A DNA stretch of 64,000 nucleotides from Halichondria panicea (lineage: Eukaryota; Porifera; Demospongiae; Suberitida; Halichondriidae), in contig NC_087386.1 of NCBI RefSeq assembly GCF_963675165.1, forward strand, positions 1,228,931 to 1,292,930. The letters are read 5' to 3'. A model generated the notes under the pieces. It did not search any database and was not told the DNA's origin. It worked only from the letters and a program-made list of their open reading frames with translations. This document shows positions 1-14,400 of the stretch, in pieces. A program made the position numbers and the translations under genes. Positions within the stretch are counted from its first letter, which is position 1. Each line of letters starts with the position of its first letter.

Positions 1-237
1 GAGCATTATGTGTACATGTGTTTATAAGTATTATTAGCAGGCTTGTTGTACAGGTACAGTACTTGTATTGTACGTAGCATTTTTAGTACGAAATTTTACA
101 CATTTAGCACTTGCAAACATTTATGTCGCTATATATACTGTATGCTAGAGTGAGGTCTTTTATTAGCTAAGTATGAACTGTAAGTACCGTGTATGCTTTA
201 CTCATCTGACCACATTTGCTGTTCCGTGGTTGTGCAG

Positions 238-2290
238 GTCTCTCTATTATGCCCGGTGGTATTGTGATCCAGAGAGACGAGGACGGTAAAGAGAGTGGCA
301 TTGGGTTCGTGGAGTTCACCAACAAGGACCAGGCAGAGAGAGCTCTGGAGAGGGACAGGAAGAGCATGGGACACAGGTGGGAGGGATACGGTGTATGGGG
401 TTACATGAGTAATAGATCAGCATTATGTGTTTTTTCATTTGCACATAATAATAATTATAGTTGTTCTGATGCGCCTTATAGATACTGTCATACAGTATTC
501 GGGCGCCGGTTGGATATAATTCTGTCACACGTAGTACCATAAGTATAGATTCATAATTATGTTTTAAGTCTTACGAACTTTAGTGTTGCCTTAAATAGGG
601 TAAATATGGTAAAATGTGTGCATGCAGGTACATGTATGTAGCTATTTTGAGATTCTCTGTTGACCATTTTCACTGATGTTTGTGTCTCCAGGTACATTGA
701 GGTATTCCGCAGCACTGCCGCTGAGATCAAGCCCATCAAGTCTAATAGGCCCACCCCCTACGATCGCCCGGGGAGTACTCGACACCATGGCGGCTATGGT
801 GGGTATGAAGAGTACGGGAGGAGTGAGAGGGGCTTCTCAGGAGGGAGGAGAGGGGGGCGTGGCGGTAGCTGGGGCGGGGGATACAACCGCCACAACCAGT
901 ATGACAACTATAAGGAAGAGCGTGAGTCTTGGGATACCGTTTGTACTGTACATGTAACTGTTAAAATCTGTATGTGTTTATATTGATAATGCAGACAAGT
1001 TCCTTAGGGTGCGTATTATTATGTTCTTGATGATGCCCCTAGCAGGGCGGGGTGGACTCCCCACCACTGTGTATTTGTCGTTTTAGGTCCCATCTTTATT
1101 GATCTTTCAATAAGTTTCTCCCCTTCGTACAGCATACTATGAGGACTCTGCTGGCTATGGTGGTTACAGTGGTAACAACCAAAGCTCCTTTGACCCTGGC
1201 TACCAACAAGCAGCCCCCTCCAGGGGGGCGGTCTCCTACCCCCCAGTGCGGCCCAGTCACCAACCCCCTCGGCCCAATCAGCAATTCCCCCCCTCTGAGC
1301 CAGGCAGCTTTCTTGTTAGGATGAGAGGTCTACCATACTCTGCTAAAGAGAGCGATATTAATAGGTTCTTTGCACCTCAAGTGCCGGTCAAGATTGACCT
1401 TGAATTGGACGGCTATGATCGACCTTCTGGGGACGGTATGGTCACCTTTGCCACACTACAGGACGCTGAACTTGCCATGGGAAAAAACAAGAACAATATT
1501 GGTACATTGTGTGTGTGTGGGTGGGTGGGGTGATCACATTGAAAGTGTCTATCGTACTATTTTTGAGGAAGCTGGTTGCGTACAACATGATAATCGTAGT
1601 TGTTTTCGTGCAGTGTGTTCAGCTTACCTAATCATAGCTTATTTCTTCCCCCCCTCCCTCTCCCCTGTGCAGGCCACCGCTACATTGAGCTGTTCCCAGT
1701 GTTCAACGGGGAGCCTACTCCTGGCCCTCCCCAGCAACAACAGCGCTGGGGTGACCCGAGATCACAACAGGTTAGGACACTATTAGTATACAATACAGTA
1801 ATACGTAGAATAGTGCTTACTTTAGAAATTTCAATCTTTGTATGTATTAATTGTGATCTTGCCTAATTCTGTAACAGTTTAGCTAGTGCGTCAACTAATA
1901 CTATCCTTGTTCATTGATTGCAGGGGCCTCCCCCTCCTGCTGACACTGGGCCCTCTGGCTACCAGAACCAGTATTACCAACCACCACCACAACAAGCCCA
2001 GGGGGGCTATGGTAAGTGAGCAATGAGCACACTGCACGTTACTTGGAATTAAGTAGTAAAATAATTATGCCAACAACTTCAATTTCGGAAAATAATAATT
2101 ATATTGTAGTAATCCAGCTAAACCTTGTTAATTGTACAACTATATAGAACTGTCATATGCTTAACATTATTTTCTTCTTCTCGGTTTCCCAGGCTCTGGA
2201 GGAGGAGGAGGTGGCGGCGGCTCTTATCAGCCACAGTCTGTAGGCTACCAACAGCCACCACCCACCACCTGGGCTGGAGTGGGATACTGA
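238..2290 (+). CDS. hnRNP H/F-type RNA-binding protein, 3' part (5' exons lie before the window)
   Basis: Six coding exons join in frame: 238-376, 692-921, 1133-1501, 1673-1770, 1924-2011 and 2193-2290 (stop TGA 2288-2290), all with GT/AG borders. The first visible exon enters inside a quasi-RRM (LSIMPGGIVIQ...GIGFVEF...MGH) and continues as RYIEVFRSTAAEIK, the pattern of the second qRRM of hnRNP H/F. A Gly/Tyr/Arg-rich linker follows, including PTPYDRPG, a motif also found in vertebrate hnRNP H. A further qRRM in exons 3-4 reads FLVRMRGLPYSAKESDI...FATLQDAELAM...NIGHRYIELF. The tail is rich in Gln, Pro and Gly and ends TTWAGVGY. Family members bind G-rich RNA in the nucleus and regulate splicing. 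ESRP/fusilli and GRSF1 share qRRMs, but the Gly/Tyr linker favours hnRNP H/F. The DENND1 start lies only 334 bp downstream on the same strand. Confidence 0.9.
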
Positions 2291-2362
2291 ATGAACGCAC
2301 AGATGCTTTAAGTATTAACACTAACACTCTAACTATATACATGCTATAATTATAGGCTGCAT

Positions 2363-2368
2363 AATAAA
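2363..2368 (+). terminator. Polyadenylation signal AATAAA of the hnRNP H/F gene
   Basis: A canonical AATAAA lies 73 bp after the hnRNP H/F stop codon, in AT-rich sequence and before the next gene on the same strand. The position fits a short 3' UTR. No transcript evidence is available. Confidence 0.5.
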
Positions 2369-2624
2369 TATACTGTACAGTGCCATATTCTATTTGGGTA
2401 ATAATCGTTTTGTTGCATCTGAAAAATGGTTATGCACCTGCAAAGAGGACGCACGAGTATGTCATATGACGTGTTGGTTGGCATATTAAATTACAAAGGA
2501 TACGATTGTTTAATAGATACAGCTTTTAATTAGGCTACCCCGGCGTTCTAAAGGCCCTTGACAGACGTATCTCGTACCCAGAGTGTGCTAGAAGGCTAGA
2601 GAGAAAGAGATCTAGGCTTAGGGA

Positions 2625-3705
2625 ATGACTTCCAGGTTAAGGTATGCTTGCTACACGTACTTAGTACTTGTGTCTGTTCTAGAGCTAACTCCTGATACTA
2701 ATACCAGTACCCACTGTTCTATATAGTTATCAAACCAGCATTGACGTAGAAGTACAAGCTACAATAGTTGAAGTATGAAATGAGATCCACCCTGGCCTGC
2801 TGAATGTAGTCAAGCGTATAAACGCGTACTCCTTTAATATATGTACATGTACATTTTGCACAGTTTTTTTTAATACTGGTACGAAATGTTGCAATATGCA
2901 AGTCTATATTAAATGAGATCACGACTTGTAGTACAGTATTGCATTGTAGTGGACAGTTGATATCACCACACACACACACTACCTCACACATACTTGCCAT
3001 TGTTGTAGAGTCAATGGAGGAAGTATGTCAGCTTGCCCAATACACATAATAGGCTATTGAGTCAATCCACGTACATGAACGCAAGATGACCAGTAACATA
3101 GTGTCCCTTCAACTACATGTACAGATACCTTCCAGTGTAAATTCCAACCATTACCTTGTGATGCCCCAATGCTACGTTCTCTTTCCCTTATACACGCATA
3201 CGTCCTGTCTTGTGTACATGCACCTGTAGCTAGCTTAGAAGGTTACAGATTATATTTATTATAATCAATGTTGTTGCCTTGTTCACCGTGTAAGGTTTGG
3301 TTAATTGCATCAGATATGGAAGTTTTGAGATGAATTTCGATTATAACAAGTTTAACTGAATCCCTACAATGACTATCAGAGCCATTAATGGTCCCCTTGT
3401 TTGGAAACAATGGCTTGTACTTGAAGAGGTCTCAGTTAGTTAAGTGTGTCTCTCAAGTGGATGTCTGTATATGGGGTCGTGAGGTGTACGTAGTTTATTC
3501 CTTGTTGCATATATGCCCTGTATTGTGTATGGTGGGTGATAATGGAATCAAGGAATCAAGGAAGGGACCATTGATAATAGAATTGAATTGATTACATGTA
3601 CGTACACACATTCAATGATGTCCTACATGTAATACATCATATCTACACTCGCTTCCTTTTGCATATACGCACCATCATAATTTGTACTCCCCCCCCCCAC
3701 ACACA

Positions 3706-3762
<57 letters not shown>

Positions 3763-4467
3763 CTATCTATTTAATGCCTTGTGCTAATTTCTAAGAACCA
3801 AAATTAGAGGTTAATGATTGTTTTGTGCTTGCCACCTATAGAAAAACCACATAGACCCATCCCCATTATCAGATACTACCACCACAAAACCTAGCCCAGA
3901 CAATACAGGCCTATTCCTAGGCCTTATAAATTAAGCCTCCCTCAAGGTCAGATTTAGTTGACACAAGCCATGCACAAGGTATTGCAGCAGCCAATATCAA
4001 GTCTAAGATAAGTTCTATAATTTATGTCAGCATTACCTCAAATGTGAATATATAGCTTACAATCAGTATGGCCCCAAGTGAATATTACAATAATTATTCA
4101 GTATATTAGTTGTTCTGAATACAACAAATGAATGGGGAGGGTTGGTGCACCGTTAAAGACTCTTTAACCCATCATTCTCGACTCTCAAGGTCGAGCATCT
4201 GTTTGCTTTTTCTACCTGTATGCATGGTTTTGTGCTGTTTGCTCTTTTGTTCTCTTTTCCTTTTTTTGTTTTTTGTTTTTTGCTTGCCTAACTAGATAGG
4301 ATAATACAAGGTCTCAAAGATCCACCACTAAGTTTACTATACCTAAATATTAGGACATCAGATGCCAACCTTTTTAAAGATTAATTTAAGTGAGCATTCC
4401 GTTTGAGCTAGTAACGCGAACAGTTGACACAATTTCTCCCACACAAATGATACTTTTCGTATACCCT

Positions 4468-4504
<37 letters not shown>

Positions 4505-7500
4505 TGGTGCAGAGATGCTAAGCAGATCTACGAGTGTTTTGTGGAGCTGAGTAGTCCCACTGACTCCACCGAGGCTCAGATACTCAATGTCTACCCCAAG
4601 GACTACGAGTGGGAGGAGGATACAAAGAAACAGATACCAAAGTTCACCTTCCCCACTCGGACCTCCAAGTGAGCTCACCTTAACATGTAGCTGTTTCATT
4701 CTAACCAAGAATGGATCAACAATCCCCTTATAATAATTTCCTTCATAGGAGTATGTATGTACATGTTTAGCATTATTTGCTAAGGTATCACATCGTTATG
4801 TTGGTATATACATGTACTTGATGCATTCTGAGCTACATTGTGTACTGTTAGAGAGATTGCTTGGTTGCTTCGAGTGTGGTTGTGTATACGAACAGTACGT
4901 GCAGGTTAGGTCAGGTGATGTACAGTGTTCAATTACCATGACTGCATGTACAGTGTATACACTGGGACAGCTGTTTCTGTGTGTCCTACACTGACTCTGT
5001 ATCATAAAGAGAAAGCTTCAAGCAGATTGGTGTGTGCATATCATGCAGTAGGCAGGTGTGAAATTTCCCTCTTTTGTTATTGGATGTAAATTGTAAGTGA
5101 TTAGTTTTGTATATTAACACTCAGCATTGGGTACATAGAGACTTGCGATACTTTCAATATCTCTGACAGTGTACATGTATCGCTACTTACCTGGTGCTTG
5201 TACAGTGTATAATGTTGCTGTGTGTTTGAGAAGTCCCTGCTCTAGTGTTTCTTGTGAGAGGGGTTGGTTTGTGTTCCCCTGTACAGTGAAACTTGATAGT
5301 GGTTACCCTTGGTGGGTAGACTAACAGTGGCTGTAATAGAGAGGTGACCTTACTAACACAGGTCTAAGCTATGGAGGCTTTGGGGCCCTGTATTGTAGAT
5401 GGTGGCCTGCTTACAGTGTGATAGACAGACTTGGCCTTTTCTTGCTATATATCCAGTAGGTACCGCATAGCGGGTATATTTCTAGGGTATAAATTAATGT
5501 TCGCTGATTAAGCATGTACCGCGAGCATTTATACCCACGAATTTACTATCGCATGTGAGGAAGAAAACTTGACATGCAAAGATACTGCTGAACCCTCAAC
5601 ACCTCCCATGAATTCAACTGCTGGTAGTTTTTTTGAAGATGATTTTATGCTGCATGCTCCAGAGAGGCTGCTATTCCGCGAAAACCTTTCTAACGGTCTT
5701 TCCGCAAATGTTTATACCCTAGAAATATACCCGGCGGCTATCTGGTATAATATGCAGTATACAACATTCGTAGCCGCACATGTTCTTTAAGATTAGGTCT
5801 ACATGCTGTAACACACATGTACATGCAGTGTACACATAGTATGGCTTATATTGAATTTCTTTACATGTTCGTTAGGAAATAGCATCAAATATGAGTCATA
5901 TGATACACTTGAGTGTTGCCAAACATTGTATACCACTGCTCAGTTTGTGAGCATCTGGCTATTACTTTGGCTATATCATCCTACCCCAGTCGCTACTAAT
6001 CCATACACAGCATAAGATGGCTGATATAGTCGTGCTGCTGGAGTGACACCACCGGGCATTGTGTGGATGATAAAGCAGTCAACTGCAGTGACCTTGTTTG
6101 TAAATAAGAGCATCTAGATTAGGAGGTTCAAGTTACAACGTAATGGACCAATAATTGTTTGCTTTGGTATACAGTAGTATCACTTGAAAAGAACTACAAA
6201 TTCACTAATTACATTTTATACATAATAATATTATGTGTAATACATACCTCATGAATTTTGCCAATACATTGTGTCTGTTCCTATTACTGTCAGTATGCTA
6301 TGAATTTGTTCAGTAACAACTTTCCCCCTCCCATAGTGAGACGGAGGAGCACTTCACGTTTGTCCTGACTGATCTTGAGGGTCGCTATCGGTTTGGATTC
6401 TGTCGATATCCTCCCAATAGAGAGATGTGTATCTGCATCATCAGGTGAGACAGACAGGATGGCTGACTGTAGCCTCACAGGGACTGTCAGGGGAGGCCCT
6501 AGCCAGAGTGTCATTTCCTTCAGACTAAAGTCAGTTAGTCGGCTTCTATTGCTAATACTGCATGTATTGCAGTTCTAACATGCACTCCTGGTTCTATTTA
6601 TAATTTTAGTGAACATGTGAACATTCTCTTTGCATGTTGTTAGGAAGTATGGGTCATATGACACTGAGTGCTGCCAAACATTGAGTACCACTGCTCAGTT
6701 TCGTGAGCATCTGGTTATTTACTTTGGCTATATGATCATACCCCAGTCACTCTGTAGTCCATACACAGTGTATGATGGCTGGTATGGACATTGTGCTGAG
6801 GTGACAGTTATAATTATCCCATGGCATGCTTATCTCATACCTCGATAATTTACCCAGGTGCTGTATACGTGTGCTACTTTAAACATACACCTCACCCACC
6901 CACCCACTCCACCTCACACACACCCACTCCACCACCCACACATCACACACACAGTGACTTCCCCTGGTACAAGGTGTTCTATCGCTCCCTGGACAAGATC
7001 TCTGACCTTCGACTGGACCATCAAGATGAGCTGGTAGAGCCGTTCCTAGCTGGACTACGGAAACACCCCCTCCCCTCCCTGGGCATGGACACTGTACTCA
7101 GTGTGGTGCCTGAGGGCATAGAGACTGGTCAGGTACAGCACTTGTACTGTGTGTACGTGATTGATCTTCTTGTTTAGTCCTGGTTAAATAATTATTTGTA
7201 CTTTCATAGTTCATTTATGATTCTATTTATAATTCTGTTTCAGGTGTACACATTTCCTCTGCCCAATCCCAAGAAGTTACCAGAGATCCCCACTGACGTG
7301 AGTCATAGCCTCCAGTCATGATGTTCATTGACTGTAGCATTATTCTATACATCATTGTGCATTGTACATGACGTTATGTGCGGTGTGGCCTCATTGTGTG
7401 TGTGTGTGTGTGTGCGTGTGCGTGTGCGTGTGCGTGTGCGTGTGCGTGGCCTCATTGTGTGTGTGTGTGTGTGTGTGTGGCATTGACTGATTGCTGCCCC

Positions 7501-8394
7501 CCTCTCAGGATAACTTCACTCAGTTCTACTCCAACCTTCACTACAATGTCATCCTGCACCTGTTCTCAAAGTGAGGCCCCTAGCTCTCATTCACACAGCT
7601 GTGTTTTAACGGATAAATTTGTTTGTGATTTTCTAAAATAAAAATCACTAAATTGTTTCTTTCTTCTTTCTCTTAGCCTGATATTTGAACGAAGAATCAT
7701 CATCACCTCCAGTAGTCTAAGCCTGGTGAGTGTACAAATACCCGTGGTAATTATGATTAAGCCCCTCCAGCAAGCAATCATTACTAACAGTAACCATGGT
7801 TTTCTGACTTTGTTTTGTGTTATGCTCTGGTAGCTATGACCAACCTATGTGGCTTTTGTAAGATCTTACCAAGGCCTTTATTATTATATGATTAAGCCCC
7901 TCCAGCAAGCAATGTTTGAGTATGGCCAATAACATTATACAGTAACCATGGTTTTTTGACTTTGTTTTGTGTTATGCTATGACCAACCGACAGTCACCAT
8001 TTGGTTATGTGGCTCTTGTATGATCTTACTAAGGCCTTCTAGTAGTCCCGTATATAGTGTTACAATCATAATTATGCTCTTACTATTGTTACAGCTATCT
8101 GCCACTGTACACGGAGTGGTGTCCCTCATATATCCACTGCGTTGGTGAGTCTAGCACAGTCTAGTTATGTTGCTTGCTGATACCGTGACAACTGTACCCA
8201 CTAATTAAGTGTGTACTTGTAGTTTGTGTCTGTACTAAGTGTACGTTGTTTTAAATTGTGAGTCTAAACTTACAGTGTTTATTATGGGTGCTATAGACAT
8301 ACCTCAGGACTGTACCTCATTGTCTTTGTTTCATAAGTCAAATAGCAACACTAGCCAGTGCTTGGAATGTACATCGTGATAGTGTACTCACGCG

Positions 8395-8460
<66 letters not shown>

Positions 8461-11400
8461 GAGCACATCTTCATCCCGATCACCCCTCCTCACCTACTGG
8501 ACTACTGTGCTGCCCCCATGCCCTTCCTCATGGGAATACACTCTTCATACATGGACGTGAGTGAAAATCTGTTATTCCTCTGATGACCCTTTACCAGACT
8601 TTTAGCTTTTTTGTACAATTTGATTTTTGTGTGTGTCTGATATTTCAGGAGGTTGCACTCGATCACTCTCTTTACCATTCTAATGTCATAACCAATTTCT
8701 TCACCATTTTAATCGGACCCCCTTCCATAGCTGGTACGGCGGATGCCCATTGACGACGTGGTTCTGTTGGATGTTGACGAGAGTACAATGGAGTCTCCTC
8801 ATGTGGAGGACCTGGAAGCCCTACCCTCGGAGGTGGTGTCTGAGCTCAAGCATGTCCTCAAGAAACAAGCCTCAGCGTATGGGGACACTGTGGCGAGGTC
8901 CTTCCTCAGGGCACAGGTATGTAACTGTACACCCATGGCTGTGCTTATGTAGTCTTGAAGTTGAAGCCACACCCTCAAAAACATTCTCAGTATATAGCAT
9001 TTTGAACAGTTGAATTACCAATTGCAAATGGCTCTTATTTCCACTTGTTCCATTTCATTGCGTATAGTGGGGAGGTACGGAGGTACATGTATGTATTTGG
9101 GTCTGTGGTGCAGTACAGTAAAGTTATATATTTCATGTACACACTGTATGTTAGTGTGTGGACAGTGCAGCAAGGCTTGGTGTAGTCTGTATTGTGATTT
9201 GATTCTAGCCTTATTCGAGCGCATAAATGAGAGTTTTATTCTCTTGTATGCGTTCTTGCCTTATACTGTATAATAAGTGCTAAAAAGCTACAAGAGTAGT
9301 CAGTGCCAATCCTACTGGGTTTAACAATACTCACTCTCCCCTTACATGTAGTGTGTGTACACTGGAGCAAAGCTTGATCCTAGTTATGGTTGATACACAA
9401 TGCATTGATTGATCCACCATCACTTGCCCAGGTGTCCATGATTGGAGGATACCGGAGTGCCCTCAAGCTGAGACCAGGGGAGAAAGATGTTCACTTTGAT
9501 GAGGAACAGTGAGTTATACTGTGCTATTGTAGGAAATTCAATCCTAATTATCAAAAACCTACACGTATACAAGTACTTACTGAAAGCGTATTATTGCTAT
9601 GGATGTTTTATAACTGGCTGCATTATAGACGGCACGGCATACTAGAAACACACGTATGCATAGAGGTAGTCTCCTTCACAAGGCCTCAGAAAGGCCTGGG
9701 ATCGAGGCTAGTATAGAGGGTGGCTAGTATAGAGGGTGGCTGATATAGAGGGTGGCTAGCATAGAGGGTGGCTAGCATACAGTAGAGGTGGCTAGTATAT
9801 TATTGGTGACCACACTAGATAAGCTTAACTCCTTCAGTATGCCCCTATCATCCCTCACACTTGACATTGTTTAGCATAAGCACAAATACATTTACAATAG
9901 TTATTTTAGTCCCTCCTTCCCTCTGCTCAGGTTCCTGCAGTCTCGTCCCAACTCTGAGGAGTTTCTGGAGAAGCTGCTCCATTTCCAACACTTCCGCCAG
10001 TTCATGAACCACAAGATAGACAAGCTCAAGACGAGGAGCCTCGAGAGAGACAGGTTCGACGAGGAGGTCATGATGTTCGAGGAAAGTAAGTGATGGTGGT
10101 GGGGACAAATCAAATAAATGCAGTCAATACAACTTGTCATGTCTGCTCATGTACGTACGTAATTACATGTACAGACATGCAGTATACTGTAAACTGATAT
10201 GTCAACTAGTTTTGCCCCAGAAACCGTATTCTTAGATTTTGTGCAAACGTTCTATGTACACGAATGATGTCCTATGCACATACAGTGTACGTACTTGATA
10301 CAATGTAGTAATACTGACTTCTTTTTTGTAGGCACTGATAAGTACAAGGTGAATTTTGAGAAGTTCATCAGCTCAACAGTGGTAAGTTACTTGCAATAAA
10401 AATATAGTATACTTTTTATTTGTTTCTCACTATCTACAGAAACTCGGCGGCCAAATAAAAGAAAGTGGACGCAAAATGAGAAAAAAGGTTTAAATAATCT
10501 CTCTAACTTCTAATTTGTGTTCGTACTTGGGGGGTATTATTTGTACAGTGGGTTTATTGAACTCGCTGGTGTCGTGAATTGTCACGATACATTGATGTTT
10601 TTGTTGTGGTTCGCTTTTTTCACTCTCTTGTGCCTCTTTGTCACCACTTAGTTCCTTTTTAGGCTGGGATTCTCTTTTTCGTTTTCTAGGTAGAGGTTTG
10701 TCTTTCTTTTCATCAGAGTCTTTCTTTTTTCCTCCCTTACGTACTTTAGGTACTTTAGCAGTGGCTTTTTTGGGCTTTTCTTGCTTACTTTTAGGTTCCT
10801 CTTTCATAATCAACAAACACAAACACCTGAATACATTTATGCTAGCTCATGCCTGGTACTGATGTTATAGTTGGGGCTGAATCAGGATCAGCGATTTTCC
10901 TGCGCATTGCCTCCCTGAGAGCTTCAGATCTTGAACACATATTTATGCTTTGCTACTGTTTACTAGTCAAGCTAGTAGGTTATCACTCACTCCTTTTATA
11001 CAGAGCGCCTGTGTGGCCATTGCTCAGCATTCCTAGCATTAACGAATTAGCTACAAATATTGGTGCACTAACACCTGAATACATTTATGCTAGCTCCTTA
11101 TATTGGTTACACCCCAAAATTCTAAGTAGACTATATTCTTAGATTTTGTGTACTTGTTCTACAATGTACTAATTCTCGGAGCTCTCTTGTCCATCCGCGT
11201 TTCATTTCATTGTCTTTTGTCTTTTTCTATCAACTGGTGTCTCTCATCGCTCCAACTCGTCCAGCTTACAAAATTAAATTATGTTGCTACGCATCCACAC
11301 CTAGCTTTTTGTAACCACGCCTCGCACATGCGTAAGGAAGTTAGACCACCTTACTCGTAGTATATGCATCTTAATAACCACCTTGGTTGTGGTTAGATTC

Positions 11401-14400
11401 TCTTGGCAATTGCCTCAGGCTAAACACAACCACGGTTGCATAGACGCATATTCTACTCGTAGGAGTCAATCCTAATTATGAGTGCACAAACATTTCTGCT
11501 GAAATTATAAATACAAATCACTTGTTCTTATATTGCACACACCCCACAAATCAAAGTAAACTATATTCTTAGTTGGCCGCCACTAAATGAAAGTGGACGC
11601 AAAATGACAAAAAGGGTTGGTACAAATTATTAACTAAAACGATTGTTCATATCTAACTTCTTACTAATAATCAGCACTGCTTTCTTTATCTGTTGTTTTG
11701 TTTTTTCATTGTGTTGTCGCAGTTTTAGTTGGCTGGCTCTTTCTTGATTGTGGTTGACGTACATGTAGTACTTGTGTTGTCGTAACTTCAATTGGCTGGT
11801 GTTTTCTTGGTTGTGGTTGGTTTTGACGTACATGTACTACTTGTGTTGTCGTGACTTCAATTGGCTGGCGTTTTCTTGGTTGTGGTTGTACATGTAGTAC
11901 TTGTGTTGTCGTAACTTCAATTGGCTGGCGTTTTCTTGGTTGTGGTTGGTTTTGACGTAGTACTTGTGTCGCAGCTTTAGTTGGCTGGCTCGGATTTCTT
12001 TTTTGTGGTTGGTTTTGACGTAGTACTTGTGTCGCAGCTTTAGTTGGCTGGCTCGGATTTCTTTGTTGTGGTTGGTTTTGACGTAGTACTTGTGTCGCAC
12101 CTTTAGTTGGCTGGCTCTTTCTTGGTTGTGGCTGGTTTTGACGTAGTACTTGTGTCGCAGCTTCTAGTACATGTGTCGCAGCTTCTAGTACTTGTGTCGC
12201 ATCTTTAGTTGGCTGGCTCGGATTTCGTCGGTTTTGACGTAGTCCTTGTGTTGCAGCTTTAGTTGAGTGATTCGGGTTTGTTGGTTGTTGTAGATGGGGA
12301 TTGTGTGGGTGTCCACGAGGGTTGTGTGGGTGTCCAGGAGGTCCGTGAGGGTTGTGTGGGTGTCCGGAAGGACTGTGAGGGTGGTGTGGACCGCGGTGGT
12401 GATGTCTGTTATGGTGACCTTTACCGCCTCTTGGATGATCATCCATGACTTTGTAGCAGCTTCACAAGTGGCTTCTTTCTTGTCTTGTAGCTTTCTTTGT
12501 TTATTTTTGTCATGTGATGTAGCTATTTATAGCCGCCATACCTATTCATAGCCATACCACATTTGGTTCATTGTTATTGTCGTCGTATGTAGCATAACCA
12601 TGATTATATGCACAACTAATCACACTCTCTTTCTGTTTGTTTTTCTGCAGGCAAAGATCGTATGGAAGAGACTGGTGAGTGAACTGCTCATGGTAGTGCT
12701 ATAACAGTCCTGTTATAATTATCATAGCTGTGAGATCATAAATTATACTCTGTGTGTGTGTGTGCATTCGCCATGAGAATAATGCATTTAGTTTGTGTGT
12801 TTTAACTATGATAATTAGTATGTGTATTTGTACATGTATGTGTTCTTTAAGTGACTTGATAACACTCCTCCCCCACACTTGATAGGACTCCAAGCACCAA
12901 CATCATGGTCATCCTTTGCCTCATGGGAAGACTCACTCGCTGCCCATGAATAAGAGAGCCAGTGAGGGGGGAATCCCTCGACCCATGGTCATGACCCCAC
13001 CCCCTGTCCTCACCGGACCATCACTCGGCAAGGTACTAGACTACTGTCCCTTTTCAAGCCTTCATACAGTAATAGCCGTTCGGGTTTATACTTGTTTCAT
13101 CATGACCCGTACAACAGTTGATTGAAGCTTTAAATGAATACACAATTGTGAGTGTGGTATCTAACAGACAGTGTTGGTGCAAGACACTGTGCACTAATAG
13201 GACCCTCATGAAAACTCACAACGCTGTGGATGTTAGTGGCATTCCTTTCGAAGAAATATTATTTATGTATACTAATACCATATCTTTAACCCCCCCCCCC
13301 CTCCTTGTACAGGTCCACCGCAAGCCTCCCTCAGTGATCCCCTACCACAGACACAAAGAGGGCAAACAAAAACTGGCCGAGATACTCAAACTACAAAACT
13401 TTGGAGAGCCTAAGACAGGCAATCTTGTCACCCCACCGGGAACACCAAGGTGATCGTCGTCAATGCTATATTATACTGTTTGTTTTTCCGCTATAATTTC
13501 CACCAAAAAAGCATAGCATTCCGTTTTGGTTGAATGTCATTGTGGTATTCCATTTTGGTTGCGTGTTGTCAGCGCGTCGTCTAGCTTATCACATAGTTTA
13601 AAAGCTCACCTAAAAAGAATTCTCCACTTGGTAATGGTCATCAGTGTACACAGTTATGCTATTTAACTGGAAGATGCTGAGTTTATTCCCCTCTTTTCCC
13701 TTTAGGTCTGTTGCCAGTGGCGACCAGTCAGAACGAGTATCGCTTGACAGCAGGGGCTCAACAGACATCAGCATACAGTCTGGGGAGGTCGCCATTGGAA
13801 ACCTTATAGACATCTCATCATCACCAACCTGTGAGTGCATAATGCAATAGCAGTAGCAGTACCTTTTGAAAGCCTTGCTAAAATCCAATTATGTGTCGTT
13901 CTGCTGTAGAATTGCACAATTGCATTCTTAGCTATTCTTCTTAGCCAATTTAAAGCAGTCCTTATATCAATAGAGGGTTTTTCTTTATTAGGAGTGTCCA
14001 ATAATTATGTTTGGAATATCAACTGTAGCTAGTCTATCTACTCAGTGCTCATATCTTGTTACTCTCCCCTCTCAGCTGTGCTTCTGCCCCAGTCTGACAC
14101 TGACTCAGTATCCTCGGCTAGCACCAGTGATAATGACATCCCCATCATTATCAATTCACAGCCACATTGGGAGACCTTTGATGATCTGGACACACAATGC
14201 CCACCACCGCCACCTCCCCGGGAAGAACTGCAAAAGCCACTGGAGACACCAGAAATAAGTCTGGAGCAATCAACCACTCCTGTCAATCTGCTGTCAGAGT
14301 CTCTAGGCAGTAACAATCCTTTCGGTGATTTCGATTATGAGGCTTCCCCTGACGGTCCTCAGATTCAGTCAGAATTGATTTTTAACTTGACAGAGTCGAA

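Noticed and set aside
3388..3591. 67-codon frame in DENND1 intron 1
   Set aside because: No family resemblance, no conserved copy elsewhere in the window, and the true first exon is found at 2625.
9010..9273. 87-codon frame repeated at 20082-20345
   Set aside because: Perfect conservation only reflects the recent A/B duplication of intron 10.
12263..12551. Plus-strand Gly/Val-rich frames opposite the nested repeat gene (also 22737-22967, 32499-33180, 52140-52595)
   Set aside because: They are complements of the His/Pro/Gly and Gln repeats; the minus-strand reading gives the RING domain in B, C and D, so the plus frames are shadows.
14059..14316. Minus-strand frames opposite the last DENND1 exon (also 14807-15146 and the equivalents in B, C, D)
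   Set aside because: They are antisense shadows of a well-supported exon and have no family resemblance.
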